A stretch of DNA of 64,000 bases from Serpula lacrymans var. lacrymans S7.9 (GCF_000218685.1 NW_006763301.1:1478053-1542052); one strand, 5' to 3'. Shown: positions 39,491 to 50,926, counted from the stretch's first letter. Notes: generated from the sequence alone by a model not told the origin. Numbers and translations are program-made.

Positions 39491-40098
39491 AAGATGATCG
39501 CCACTCTGCACTTTGTGTCTCAATTCCCAACTCATTTCGAATTCTACTTCATCTACAAATCCTCTTATATCGTTTTCTCACTCTCTTCTATCTATTTCAT
39601 ATCACCCAGCATCTTATGCGATGTTCACGGAGCTGACTGACAGCATTGTCCTTATTTTTTAGGATGTTCAAGGACCAGGCATTCTCGCCTGGTGAGTTGA
39701 ACTTCTTCCAAAACTTGACGAGTCTTAGTAAACTCACCGAGCACAGAGTTGGGCGTGTCCTCCATCCCGATTTCCACGTCGACAGACGTGAAGCCATCGA
39801 AAACATAAAACGTAAATTCCTCACCCAACGCAAATCCATACCTTTGTCTTCCAATGCCAATCACATCCCATCCTCTGGCCGCGCAGGGTCCACCAACTCA
39901 CCCGGGCCCGCCGTCGATACCCTCTAAGCCCACTTCGAGACGATATAGTCCCACACCGGCTCCGCCCAAGCGCACGTCGAAACCCTCCAATCTCACTTCG
40001 ACTCCCTCGCGTTCACCTCCAACTCCCTCCTCACGCACACCGACTCTCCGGACTCATGTGGAGAGCCTACAAGCGCACCTCATCTTATCGCACTGGTA
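39491..40098 (+). pseudogene. Truncated skn7 pseudogene
   Basis: Internal-deletion copy of the skn7 gene at 56921-62855. It keeps the ATG region, jumps to the exon 2 start (MFKDQAFS-like) and then straight to intron 4/exon 5. The HSF-type DNA-binding exons are therefore gone. The exon 5 part aligns for about 350 bp but carries premature stops, for example TAA in ccctctaagccc near 39926 and TAG in cgatatagtcc near 39943. The copy ends near 40098, before the receiver domain. Introns are retained, so it arose by DNA duplication and not by reverse transcription. Confidence 0.75.
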
Positions 40099-40219
40099 GG
40101 TCCCCAAGGTACTGTAGGCCGTTAATTATGGAGGGGTTTCTTTTTCGTCACCAAGGAGTACCGAGGAATATAAAAAAATGTTGTGTTGTACACCTCGCAA
40201 GGTAGGTTTTTGAGGTGTA

Positions 40220-40790
40220 TTGCATGGGCAAGGTAGGTCATACATCATGTCACATTATTCTGCTGTTCCTGCTTCATTCAAGTGGTTCCTTATCAGTTCC
40301 ATGTTGATTGATGCCTCTTCTGTTACCGCAGAGAGAGGGTTCTCATTTTCTTATTATTATTTTAAATTTCAACCCATCACACTGGTGCGTTACAATAGGT
40401 AAGTCTTTAAAGGTAGGTCTTTGAAGGTGGGTCTTAGAAGGTAGGTCTGTAAAAGGTGGGTCCAAAAAAAGTTTCTAAAAGGTAAGTCTTTAAAGGTAGG
40501 TCCTTAAGTGTGGGTTTTGAAAGGTAGGTTTTTGTGGGGAGGTTCTTGAATGTAGGTCCTTGAAGGTAGGTGATATGTTATGCCATACATTATTTTGCCG
40601 TCTGTGCTCTGTTCACATTGGTTCTTTATTGGTTTTACATTAATGCCTCTTCTATTCTTTATTTTTATGTTTACCAGAATTAAGCACCCTAGTATTCGTC
40701 TCGCCGGGGCCATGCTCCAAGGGAGATGCTGGTGCAGTGGTAGTATTTCTAGATTACAATCACATTTCTGAATACAAGTATATACTTCTG
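40220..40790 (+). mobile_element. hAT transposase remnants with tandem repeats
   Basis: Two degraded and related pieces sit at about 40245-40390 and 40570-40770. The first encodes ASSVTAERGFSFS, similar to the ERxFS motif in the C-terminal dimerisation domain of hAT transposases. The second encodes KHPSIRLAGAMLQGRCWCSG, which resembles the domain end. Between them lies an imperfect tandem array of a ~17-bp unit (aaggtaggtctttg-like) at about 40395-40570. No TIRs were found. Assignment to hAT rests on one short motif. Confidence 0.35.
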
Positions 40791-40955
40791 ATAACAAACT
40801 TAAAAATCTATTTACAAAATGAGGAGCCACCCTCTTTCCTTTATTGCTTGTGCAACACCCCGGAGCAGGGGCCACCTTGTTGTGGTTTACTTCATTGTTT
40901 ATAGGAGCGAAGGCACCCAAGTGATCTAAGGTCTGAACTTTTTTCCCTGAGCCTT

Positions 40956-41793
40956 TGTTACAACCAAGAGTTTGTCTACTCTGGCACACAACTCAGACAA
41001 AGCTATAAAGAAGTGAGGGGAGTGGTTACCCTTTGGATAGGACCAAGTTTGTTGTGGGTAAACAACAGGAGGACTAGCTAAGAAGTCTCCTTGATGTGAC
41101 AACACCAACAAGACACAGTCTTGTGGCACTGGAGCACAATGAAAACAACACTCAAAAGAAGAGGAAGAGGTGGGAGAAGTTACCCATTTGGTAGGAACAA
41201 GTTAGTTGTTGGTAGAATAACAGGAGGACTTGCTGAGTCCTTCCCCATGTATTGCTCCTGTATATATACTAAAATACATGAAGTACTGTACAGTTGTAAA
41301 TAAAGTTTAAAGTCCGATGTTTAGCATGTGACCAGTCACATGGTGAGCCTAGACACTGGTCAGGTGATGTGTCACATGACTGGTCATGTGACTATGAAAA
41401 GTCGAAAATGTAAAGTAAAGTAAATGATCACATGATCAGTCATGTGACTTGGAAAAAGAAAAGTAAAAGTACAAAAAGTGAAGCGTAAGTAGGTGCTGGT
41501 ATGTCAATTGTAACACTTGATCTATTGGGTATTTACACTACTACAGTTTTTTTATACATATGTTCTATACAGTTGATGGGGGCCGTGGCTGATGATGTCA
41601 TAGGGCGCAGCCCGTGTAACCAGCTCCACTGCATAAGATACTTCGTAGCTAAAAATGAAGAAAGGCAGTGCAACGCAAGAAGGTGGAGTTTGAATGAAAA
41701 TGGAAAGTGCTGCATGACACAGTGTGAAAACTTACAGAAGAAAGTTAAAGAGGAGAATGAAATTTAAAGGTCCAAAAATTGTGTATTGTAACA
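40956..41793 (-). mobile_element. LTR-A copy interrupted by LTR-B
   Basis: Read on the minus strand it begins TGTTACAATACACAATTTTTGG and ends CTTGGTTGTTACA-like at 40956. Its two parts (40956-41094 and 41516-41793) match the solo LTR-A copies at 48297-48710 and 54162-54575. It follows a chromodomain fragment on the minus strand, where a 3' LTR would be expected. I find no matching TSD around it. Confidence 0.7.
41095..41515 (-). mobile_element. Solo LTR-B, nested in LTR-A
   Basis: A 421-bp insertion, TGTGACAACACC...TCAATTGTAACA. A 5-bp target duplication CTTGA flanks it at 41090-41094 and 41516-41520. It splits an LTR-A copy exactly, so it is the younger of the two. It contains several palindromic CACATG/CATGTG motifs and a TATA-like tatatatac. 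Confidence 0.85.
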
Positions 41794-42117
41794 CCACCCC
41801 CCCTCTAAGGCTTGACTTCCAGGCGAGACCAACTACGTGGTAGTTAAAGTTGTGGGCATAGGTTGAAAAAGGGAATTAAAAAGCGTTGAATCCATGCCTT
41901 TAAGCTTCCTAGGAGCTGAGGGATTCTTAGAATAAAATTCTCGGATAGGATCGTGGGAATTGTCCAGATGGGCTTTTGGTTCCCACATTTTGTCCTTGTC
42001 TCCATAGCTCTTTCATAGGACTATGAACTCTAATTTTCCACGCTTCAAGCGTGCATCCACCACCCGTTCAACTTCAAATTCTTCTTCACCTTTGTGACTA
42101 CAACTGGTCCGGGCTGG
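41794..42117 (-). pseudogene. Ty3/gypsy chromodomain fragment
   Basis: On the minus strand this encodes GEEEFEVERVVDARLKRGKL EF followed, with an in-frame stop, by KMWEPKAHLDNSHDPIREFY and NPSAPRK. This is the chromodomain typical of the C-terminus of chromovirus integrases. It directs insertion by reading histone marks. A frameshift precedes it (PGPVVVT lies in another frame). It sits between the inverted LTR-C unit and LTR-A. No integrase precedes it on this strand. Confidence 0.75.
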
Positions 42118-43931
42118 TGTTGATGATGAGAACTGTTGTTAGAAAAAAACACACACAAAAACAAACTAACATACAATCCTCCCAGATTCCACGGAACTTG
42201 TTTATGGGCTTTGCCTCCTAGAACAGTGGAGTGGTCTGGTTGTTCGTGGGGTGGTATGTATAACGATCCTTCAAAGTAAAACCCAAAGATGTATGGGTGT
42301 GTGGTTTTGAGGAGGAGGGATAGTTGGAATGCAGAAAGATAGGGGCTTTGTGGCGAGTATAGACAAGCACTACCTTGCTAATAGTAGCACAAGGTAGGTT
42401 TGAGAACGACAATATGACGAGGTTCCCAGTGATAGCAGGCTCCTGACGCACAAACTGTAGTGCTCAGAAGGACTCTAATCGAAAGGGATGACAATGACTT
42501 CAAAAGTGGGAAGTGACGATGACAACAGTTGACAGTGGTAGCAGTGGGAAGTGTTGTGACCACACTGGATCACAAGCAGCAGAGTAGTGAACTTGAATTT
42601 AGAGAAGAAGTCTGGAATAGATTTTTTTTTTTTTTTTTTTACAAGGTAAAATACAGGGGTTTATATAGTGAAAGAAAAGTAGGCTATGCACAGTATAGCT
42701 GTGCAAAAAGAATGAGAAAGAATATGAAGGAAGGAATGTATGCTGACAAATCCTGTGCAGGTAGTACAGGATAAGATTGTCAAAAAAAGGAAAAGAAAGG
42801 GATAGAACAATGAATGCTGTGAGTAATGTCACAGGTTTGTACAGCCATAAAGTAAAGTCCAATAGCAAAAAAAGAGCAGGAAAATCATGATGTCATGGGA
42901 AGATGCAGTAAAAAAAGGGCAAGGCAAAACACTATCAGTATCAACACAGTTCCTTTATTGTCAGTCAGGCATTCTAAACAAATATGTGTCCATAAAAATG
43001 TTTCAAAAATCAAAAATAATTACACTGTAAATGAATGTTCTGCTGAAAAAAAGAAACTGGAGCCACCAGTCCACCACCTAGTCCAAATCCAACAGTTCCA
43101 TGGCCTTACCAATGGACTGGTTGTGTTGGACCACCTGATCAAACGAGGGAGGGAGAGGAGTAGTTCCAATTTGGAACAAGTGAGTCCCAGGCAGCGTGTG
43201 GTAGGTGTAGCTGTAGCGAAGACAATGGACAAAAGATAAGTGTACCCAAGTGAATGGGACAGCGATGAACATGGGTGATGCAAGGGGATGGACCTTCTCC
43301 AGCTCAAAAATTACCCACCCACGCTCCAACCAGGCAAGACGAGCAACCAATGTTTTGATAGTATATGATGGCAGATCAACGTCATGAAGATGGACCTGTT
43401 GCCCTATTTGGACCGGCCGCCGGGGCTTTGCTGATATCAGCAGTGGCACATGGTAGTCTACGGATCAGCGACGGAAGCGGATAGGAAGTGGTGACATCAG
43501 AAATGGTGGGGGTGCAAATAAGATGAGGAGGAGGAGGGTGGAGGTGACGAAAAAGTGGATTAGAATGGGGATCCAGAAACGATCGTCAGGTGAGAATAAA
43601 AAGGAGAGGAAGGGGCCCATGGTGGGGCTAGGCAAAGGAAAGGGAGTAAGGGAAACGACATAAGCGAGGGCGCAATGCAATGTGTAGCCAGTGGCGACGC
43701 AAAAATTTGCCGAAATACCAAAATGCAGAAAGTACCGAATGGAAAAGCAAAGGTGAGCGTGACTGGATTGCCTAATAGAGGTGGTGCTGATCAGCCACAA
43801 GTTCGAAACAGGCAATATTAATTACTATTCCACGTGGCACTGTGCCTGTGTGGCGCAAAGGCGAGTCTTTTTGAATATTCGCTTCGTTATTGACACCTGT
43901 CCATGCTACCAATCAACTTTGGTGCATGACA
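42118..43931 (-). mobile_element. LTR-C unit, copy 1 (inverted)
   Basis: A ~1.81-kb unit in minus orientation, TGTCATGCACC...TCATCATCAACA. It matches copy 3 (49949-51780) over its whole length and copy 2 over the shared part. Its internal ORF is present but has an in-frame TGA in the CGCTTCCGTCGC(T)GATCC region near 43465. A poly-T tract interrupts it near 42621-42640. Confidence 0.75.
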
Positions 43932-45224
43932 CCGGTTCAAATAGGGCAACAGGTCCATCTTTATGACGTCGATCTACCATCATATACTATCAAAACATCG
44001 GTCGCTCGTCTTGCCTGGTTGGAGCGTGGGTGGGTAATTTTTGAGCTGGAGAAGGTCCATCCCCTTGCATCACCCATGTTCATCGCTGTCCCATTCACTT
44101 GGGTACACTTATCTTTTGTCCATTGTCTTCGCTACAGCTACACCTACCACACGCTGCCTGGGACTCACTTGTTCCAAATTGGAACTACTCCTCTCTCTCC
44201 CTCGTTTGATCAGGTGGTCCAACACAACCAGTCCATTGGTAAGGCCATGGAACTGTTAGATTTGGACTAGGTGGTGGACTGGTGGCTCCAGTTTCTTTTT
44301 TTCAGCAGAACATTCATTTACAGTGTAATTATTTTTGATTTTTGAAACATTTTTATGGACACATATTTGTTTAGAATGCCTGACTGACAATAAAGGAACT
44401 GTGTTGATACTGATAGTGTTTTGCCTTGCCCTTTTTTTACTGCATCTTCCCATGACATCGTGATTTTCCTGCTCTCTTTTTGCTATTAGACTTTACTTTA
44501 TGGCTGTACAAACCTGTGACATTACTCACAGCATTCATTGTTCTATCCCTTTCTTTTCCTTTTTTGACAATCTTATCCTATACTACCTACGCAGGATTTG
44601 TCAGTGTACATTCCTTCCTTCATATTCTTTCTCATTCTTTTTGCACAGCTATACTGTGCATAGCCTACTTTTCTTTCACTATATAAACCCCTGTATTTTA
44701 CCTTGTAAAAAAATGCAAGAACTCGAATCCAGACTTCTTCTCTAATCTCAAACACTACTCACTACTACTTGTGATCCAGTGTGGTCACAACACTTCCCAC
44801 TTCTACCACTGTCAACTGCTGTCATTGTCACTCGTCACTTTTGAAAGTGATTGTCATCCCTTTTGATTAGAGTCCTTCTGAGCACTACAGTTTGTGTGTC
44901 AGGAGCCTGCTATCACTGGGAACCTCGTCATATTGTCGTTCTCAAACCTACCTTGTGCTACAATTAGCAAGGTAGTGCTCGTCTATACTCGCCACAAAGC
45001 CCCTATCCTTCTATAAATTCAACTATCCCTCCTCCTCAAAACCCACACTCATACACCTCTGGGTTTTACTTTGAAGGATCTTTATACGTACCACCCCACG
45101 AACAACCAGACCACTCCACTGTTCTAGGAGGCAAAGCCCATAAACAAGTTCCGTGGAATCTGGGAGGATTGTGTGTTAGTTTGTTTTGTGTGTGGTTTTC
45201 TAACAGCAGTTCTCATCATCGACA
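43932..45224 (+). mobile_element. LTR-C unit, copy 2 (5'-truncated)
   Basis: Matches copy 3 from about 50465 to its end (CATCATCGACA), so the first ~515 bp are missing. It abuts copy 1 head to head with no spacer. It lies immediately upstream of the gag region, where the 5' LTR of the gypsy element would be, and includes the TATA box part of the unit. Confidence 0.75.
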
Positions 45225-47615
45225 CCGCAGTTACCTTTTTTACATCACCAAAGAGAACAAGTTGACATGTTGTTGCAAACCACCCAACACAACATCAACA
45301 CTCTGTTGCACAATATGTGTGCACAGATTTTGGCGTTAACCACACAGCTCGCTGAACTTCAGACAAACCCCCCTGAATCGGTTGAGCAAAAATTTAACAA
45401 AAAAAGGTCGAGATTGTTGCTAGCCCCGGCGCTTTTGAAGGAGACCAGGCTCAATTTGCTGAATGGTGGATTCAGCTCCAAATTTGAACCAAGGCGAACT
45501 GGGACACATTTGCCGACAATTTTGAGATAGATAGCAACTGCGGTGCTATCTAGACTAAAAGGACCTGTGGCTGGTCAATACGCCCAAGTACGACTCCAAG
45601 AGTGCTATACTGCTGGTCACTGGCCTACCTGGGATGAGTTTAAGGTAGAAATTGAAAAATATTTCAAACCACAAGCTGAGGATGACTGGGCACGCCAGCA
45701 GATCTGTTCCTTCAAACAAGGAAACATGAGAACAGATGATTCCGTAACCTGGTTCCTGGCCCTCTCCATCCAAGGGGGTCTAGGTAATGAACATGCAGTG
45801 GAGCTGCTGGAACACAATGTGAACCCCCACATTGCAGAACAGCTCTAAATGTAGGATATGAGGAGCGAGAACCTCTCACAAGCAGCAGAGGAGGTTCAAA
45901 AAATAGGTAGGGCCATTGAGCTCTACAAAATGCAATTTGGTGGCGGGTCCACCACCAAAAACAACTATTCCCAGAGGAGCCCTGGGTCATCAAACCAAAA
46001 TCATAATCACTCTCATGGGTTCAAACCGTTTGGGCTACAGCCAGGGCAGGGTGCTCCTATGGATATTGGTGTGGTCCAAGGCGGACAGATGCGCAGATTC
46101 AAGGGCAACTGCTACATCTGTGGCCAAGAGGGACACATGTCCCAAGATTGCAGAAATGGGGTGCAGGCCGCCCAACACAAAAATAACTGAGGGCGCTAGG
46201 CGCGCCAATTAAAAACAGAAAATCCGGACAATCAGCTCAGTACTCTGGCCGGCCGTTTGTACAACAAAATCCGGGCTAACGGAATCTTCATAGATCAGGT
46301 CTGGGCAGAGCAAATTGGACTCCCCCTTGTAAAATTAGATGTATCTATTCTCATCTATAATATTGGCGGTACGCTTAACATGGGTGGCTGCATTACACAC
46401 AAATATTCTTTTGTTGTCAAGTACCAAGGACACAGAGAACAAGTCACTGCCGAAGCTACCCAACTAGGGAAGATTGATTTAATCTTAGGCTGGACCTGGC
46501 TATTTAAACACAATCCTGAAATTGACTGGCAGACAGGGGTTGTCACATTGTCACATTGCCCTCAGGAGTGTGATGACTTGGGTAAGCCAAGTCATGTCCG
46601 TCAAACTGAGCTTGATGAAAGGATAAACGCTGGTCACGTTTCTGCCAAGCTTAGATCTTTAGATAAGATTGACGATGACGATGATGAGGTAAGACCCAAG
46701 GAAAAAATTAAGAGGCTGGTACCTCCAGAGTAGCATGACTACTGGAAAGTCTTTTCAAAACATAGATCAGAGCGCTTCCCAGAGGCTAAGCCTTGGGACC
46801 ATGCTATAGATTTGAAGGACACATTCAAACCAAGAAAAGGACACATGATTCCCCTTTCTGCTCCAGAAAGAGATAAGGTTTCAAGTTTCATAGATGAACA
46901 GCTTAGGAAGGGTTACATCAGACCTTCCAAAAGCCCTATGACGTCCCCAGTATTCTTCATTTCTAGAAAGGATGGTAAAAAGTGCATGATCATGGACTAT
47001 CGTTACTTAAATGAGTACACGGTTAAAAACACGTATCCGCTGCCTTTAATTAGTCAGCTAGTAGACAAATTGGCTGGTGTCAAGGTTTTAACAAAGAAGG
47101 ATCTCAGATGGGGGTACAGTAATGTACAAATCAAAGAAGAAGATGCTTGGAAGGTCACGTTCACATGCCACCGAGGATCCTTTGAACCCCTTGTTATGTT
47201 CTTTGGGTTGACCAATTCACCGGCAACCTTCCAGAGCATGATGAACAAGATCTTTGCAGATATGGAAAACTGTGTCGTCATTTACATTGACAATTTATTA
47301 ATAATCACAAAGTCGGATGATGAGGCTGAGCATAACAGGATTGTGCAAAAAGTCCTACAACACTTACAGGATCGGGACCTATTCGTCAAACCCAAAAAAT
47401 GTAACTTTAAAGTGGAGGAAGTAGACTTCTTTGGTATGATAATTGGCCAGAACGGAGGATGCATCTTGAGAAAGTTCAAGCTATTTTGGATTGGCCTGAA
47501 CCTACTTGCATCAAAGGAGTTAGGACCTTCCTTGGCTTAGGCAATTTCTACCGAAGATTTGTCAAAAACTTTGCAAAGATAACGAGACCGTTGAACGATC
47601 TCACTAAAAAGGACA

Positions 47616-47753
47616 CACTGTGGGGATCGACTTATATAAGCTCAGCTTATATGCTGAAGATATTGAATATCTGCATTCTGATTGGCTGAAAAAAGCTAAA
47701 ATTGAATATTTTCAGCATATAAGCTAGGCTTATATAAGTTGATCCCCACAGTG
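47616..47753. mobile_element. CACTA-like MITE in gypsy pol
   Basis: A 138-bp element with terminal inverted repeats beginning CACTGTGGGGATC and ending GATCCCCACAGTG. The subterminal parts are also inverted (acttatataagc and gcttatataagt). A 3-bp duplication ACA flanks it (47613-47615 and 47754-47756). Removing it and one ACA restores the RT/RNase H reading frame (TKKD then IVWHWGTKE). CACTG ends and a 3-bp TSD fit the CACTA/EnSpm superfamily. It encodes no protein. Confidence 0.85.
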
Positions 47754-48296
47754 ACATTGTCTGGCACTGGGGCACCAAAGAACAAGAAGCTTTTGATGAG
47801 CTTAATAAACAGGCATTTACAACAGCGCCCATATTAACATTTCCACCATTAGACAAAGAGTTCAGGCTAGAAACCGACTCTTCTGATTTTGCTACTGGGG
47901 CTGTTCTATCAATTAAATGCCCTGATGATCTTTGGAGGCTTTGTGCCTATCTATTACATAGTTTGTTGCCTACAGAGTGCAACTATCAAATTTACGATAA
48001 AGAGATGCTGGCCATCATTAGAGCTTTAGAGCACTGGCGCCACTACTTAGAAGGTGCTAGGCACCAATTTGAAATTTGGACTGATCATAAGAATCTGGAG
48101 TATTTTATGATGGCCCGAGACTTGAACCGAAGACAGGCCCGCTATGTGGTGTACTTGTCTAGGTTTAATTATAAGTTAATTCATAAGCCAGGTACTTCTA
48201 TGGGGAAAGTGGACACTTTGTCTAGAAGATTGGATCATGCCAACAGCATCGAAGATGACAACAAAGGTGTCACCCTGATAGATCAATCCAGGGTTG

Positions 48297-48710
48297 TGTA
48301 ACAACCAAGAGTTTGTTACTCTGGCACACAACTCAGGCAAAGCTATAAAGGTAGTGAGGGGAGTGGTTACCCTTTGGATAGGACCAAGTTAGTTGTGGGT
48401 AAACAACAGGAGGACTCGCTAAGGAGTCTCCTCAATCTATTGGGTATTTATATTACTACAGTTTTTTTGTACATGTGTTCTATACAGTTGATGGGGGCCG
48501 TGGCTGATGATGTCATAGGGTGCAGCCCATGTGACCAGCTCCACTGCATGAGATACTTTGTAGCTAAAAATGAAAAAAAGCAGTGTAGCGCAAGAAAGTG
48601 GAGTTTGAATGAAAATGGAAAGTGCCGCATAGCACAGTGTGTGAAAACTTACAGAAGAAAGTTAAAGAGGAGAACAAAATTTAAAGGTCCAAAAATTGTG
48701 TATCATAACA
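48297..48710 (-). mobile_element. Solo LTR-A in gypsy pol
   Basis: A 414-bp LTR-A copy in the orientation opposite to the gypsy element, TGTAACAACC...ATCATAACA on the plus strand. It separates RNase H from integrase. The flanks are ggttg and ggttc, a TSD with one mismatch. Confidence 0.8.
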
Positions 48711-50064
48711 GGTTCCCAATGTTCAAATTGGGCAGGACTCTGATCTTCTGGAAGTCTTCAAGAAAGACATCTCCTCAGAAGAGAAGGCACACCTTGATGG
48801 CAATTTACATTATTTATGGGAAGACGGGCTCTTCCATTAACAAGACAAAATCTATGTGCCTGAGCCCGCAAGGATCAAGGCAATAGATAGATATCACAAC
48901 ACTCCAGTGACTGGGCACTTTGAGTCTGGGTGGCAATGAACAATGGAGTTGATCTCCAGAAACTACATGTGGCCTGGCATGGTCAAAGACATACAGGAAT
49001 GTGTAAAATCCTGTCTGAGATGTGCCATGGCAAAGAACTTGCATCAACCGCCAGCCGGTAAACTTATGCCAAATCCAATACCAGCTGGTCCCTGGCAGGA
49101 TATATTGGTTGATTTCACGACGGATCTGCCCAAATCAAATGGGTACGATTCAGTAATGGTGGTGGTGGATCACTTCTCAAAAGATGTGGTATTTATTCCC
49201 ACAAACAAAACCATTACAGCCACTGGTATGGCAGATTTATTTAAAGATTTTGTATGGTCTACCTACAGATTACCAGAAACGGTGATCTCCGATAGGGGTC
49301 TCCGATTCGCTAGCAAATTTACGAAAGAATTATGCCGGATGCTGGGCATCAAACCTAAATTATCAACAGTGTTCCATCTGCAGACTAATGGACAAACGGA
49401 GAGGCTCAATCAAGAATTGAAGCAATACCTCTGCATATTTATTAACAACAGGCAGACAGATTGGGCCAAGTGGCTAAAGATAGCGCGGTTCTCATATAAT
49501 ATCAAACAGTTGTTGGCTACAGGAAAAGCACCATTTGAGGTTATGAAATCGTACCTCGTACCTTCCCAGAATGGGTGTAGAACCTGGCAAAAGCAAAAAC
49601 AAGGCTGCAGAGAACATGGCTAAGGATATGAAGTCTGTCTTAGACAAAATGCGCAAGGCGCTATTCAAAACTGCAGAGCAGATGAAAGACAGGGCAGAGC
49701 ATAGACACTCTAAAGCCCCTGACTACAAGGTCAGCAACCTGGTCTGGTTAGATACCAACCACTTAAAATTAAAAGATTGGCAGTCTAGAAAACTGACCAA
49801 AAAGTGGATTGGTCCTTACCGGATTACGGAAGTCAAACCCAATGTGGTAGAGCTGGAACTCCCAAAATGAATGAGGGTAGTACCCACAGTAAATATTAAC
49901 CATGTGAAACCCTACAAGGGGCCACTGCCGGGACAATGCGTGGACCGGTGTCATGCACCAAAGTTGATTGGTAGCATGGACAGGTGTCAATAACGAAGCG
50001 AATATTCAAAAAGACTCACCTTTGCGCCGCACAGGCACAGTGCCACGTGGAATAGTAATTAATA

Positions 50065-50802
50065 TTGCCTTTTTCAAACTTGTGGCTGATCAGCACCACC
50101 TCTATTAGGCAATCCAGTCACGCTCACCTTTGCTTTTCCATTCGGTACTTTCCGCATTTCGGCATTTCGGCAAATTTTTGTGTCGCCACTAGCTACACAT
50201 TGCATTGTGCCCTCACTTTTGTCATTTCCTTCACTTCCCTTCCTTTGCCTAGCCCCACCATGGGTCCCTTACTCTCGTTTTTATTCTCACCTGACGGTCG
50301 TTTCTGGATCCCAATTTTAGTTCACCTCCTCGTCACCTCCAGTCTCCTCCTCCTCATTTTCTTTGCTCCCCCACCATTTCTGATGTCACCACTTTTTATC
50401 CGCTTCCGTCGCCGATCCGTTGACTACCACGTGCCACTGCTGATATCAGCAAAGCCCTGGCGGCCGGTCCAAATAGGGCAACAGGTCCATCTTCATGACG
50501 TTGATCTGCCATCATATACTATCAAAACATCGGTTGCTCGTCTTGCCTGGTTGGAGCGTGGGTGGGTAATTTTTGAGCTGGAGAAGGTTCATCCCCTTGC
50601 ATCACCCATGTTCATCGCTGTCCCATTCACTTGGGTACACTTATCTTTTGTCCATTATCTTCGCTACAGCTACACCTACCACACGCTGCCTGGGACTCAC
50701 TTGTTCCAAATTGGAACTACTCCTCTCTCTCCCTCGTTTGATCAGGTGGTCCAACACAACCAGTCCATTGGTAAGGCCATGGAACTGTTGGATTTGGACT
50801 AG
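50065..50802 (+). CDS. ORF inside the LTR-C unit
   Basis: An open frame of up to 245 codons. A likely ATG is at 50260 (MGPLLSFLFSPDGRFW). It predicts one strong membrane helix (ILVHLLVTSSLLLLIFFAPP), then a basic stretch (FIRFRRRS) and a soluble part with VQIGQQVHLHDVDLPSYTIK and ARLAWLERGWVIFELEKVHP. It ends AMELLDLD at TAG. The same protein is readable in copies 1 and 2 with only a few residue changes. Copy 1 also has a stop. I do not recognise the family. It is followed by AATAAA at 50921. Confidence 0.5.
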   Translation: MPFSNLWLISTTSIRQSSHAHLCFSIRYFPHFGISANFCVATSYTLHCALTFVISFTSLPLPSPTMGPLLSFLFSPDGRFWIPILVHLLVTSSLLLLIFFAPPPFLMSPLFIRFRRRSVDYHVPLLISAKPWRPVQIGQQVHLHDVDLPSYTIKTSVARLAWLERGWVIFELEKVHPLASPMFIAVPFTWVHLSFVHYLRYSYTYHTLPGTHLFQIGTTPLSPSFDQVVQHNQSIGKAMELLDLD

Positions 50803-50920
50803 GTGGTGGACTGGTGGCTCCAGTTTCTTTTTTTCAGCAGAACATTCATTTACAGTGTAATTATTTTTGATTTTTGAAACATTTTTATGGACACATATTT
50901 GTTTAGAATGCCTGACTGAC

Positions 50921-50926
50921 AATAAA
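50921..50926 (+). terminator. Polyadenylation signal after the LTR-C ORF
   Basis: A perfect AATAAA lies about 120 bp downstream of the ORF stop. It is also present in copies 1 and 2. Confidence 0.4.

Larger units (their letters stand above)
37940..40098 (+). repeat. Partial duplicate of the skn7 locus
   Basis: This segment parallels about 55.9-60.7 kb in the same orientation. Matching landmarks: the gagaggatgggg plus CT/GA hairpin units (38511 and 38782 against 55881 and 56464), the exon 1 start region gatgatcgccactct (39493 against 56920), the intron 1 acceptor with GGACCAGGCATTCTCG (39661 against 59362), and the exon 5 region with gagcacagagttgg (39739 against 60349). Exons 2-4 and most of exon 1 and intron 1 are missing from this copy. 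The S1/P1 fragment has no counterpart on the other side that I can see. Confidence 0.7.
45225..49948 (+). mobile_element. Ty3/gypsy internal region (decayed)
   Basis: Plus-strand gag-pol, broken by stops, frameshifts and two insertions. Gag starts at ATG 45267 and ends with a zinc knuckle CYICGQEGHMSQDC (near 46110). The protease region is at 46257-46733. Reverse transcriptase at 46812-47540 has PVFFISRKDGKKCMIMDYRY and YIDN in place of the usual YIDD. RNase H follows (ETDSSDFATGAVLS; 47963-48301). Integrase at 48943-49870 has a zinc-binding CVKSCLRCAMAKN part and the DDE core (LVDFTTDLP, VISDRGLRF, TNGQTERLN). A CACTA-like MITE (47616-47753) and a solo LTR-A (48297-48710) interrupt pol. No chromodomain follows; integrase runs straight into LTR-C copy 3. 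The element cannot be autonomous. Confidence 0.88.

Noticed and set aside
48374..48886. 170-residue ORF as a gene
   Set aside because: It is mostly a solo LTR-A read in one frame running into decayed pol.
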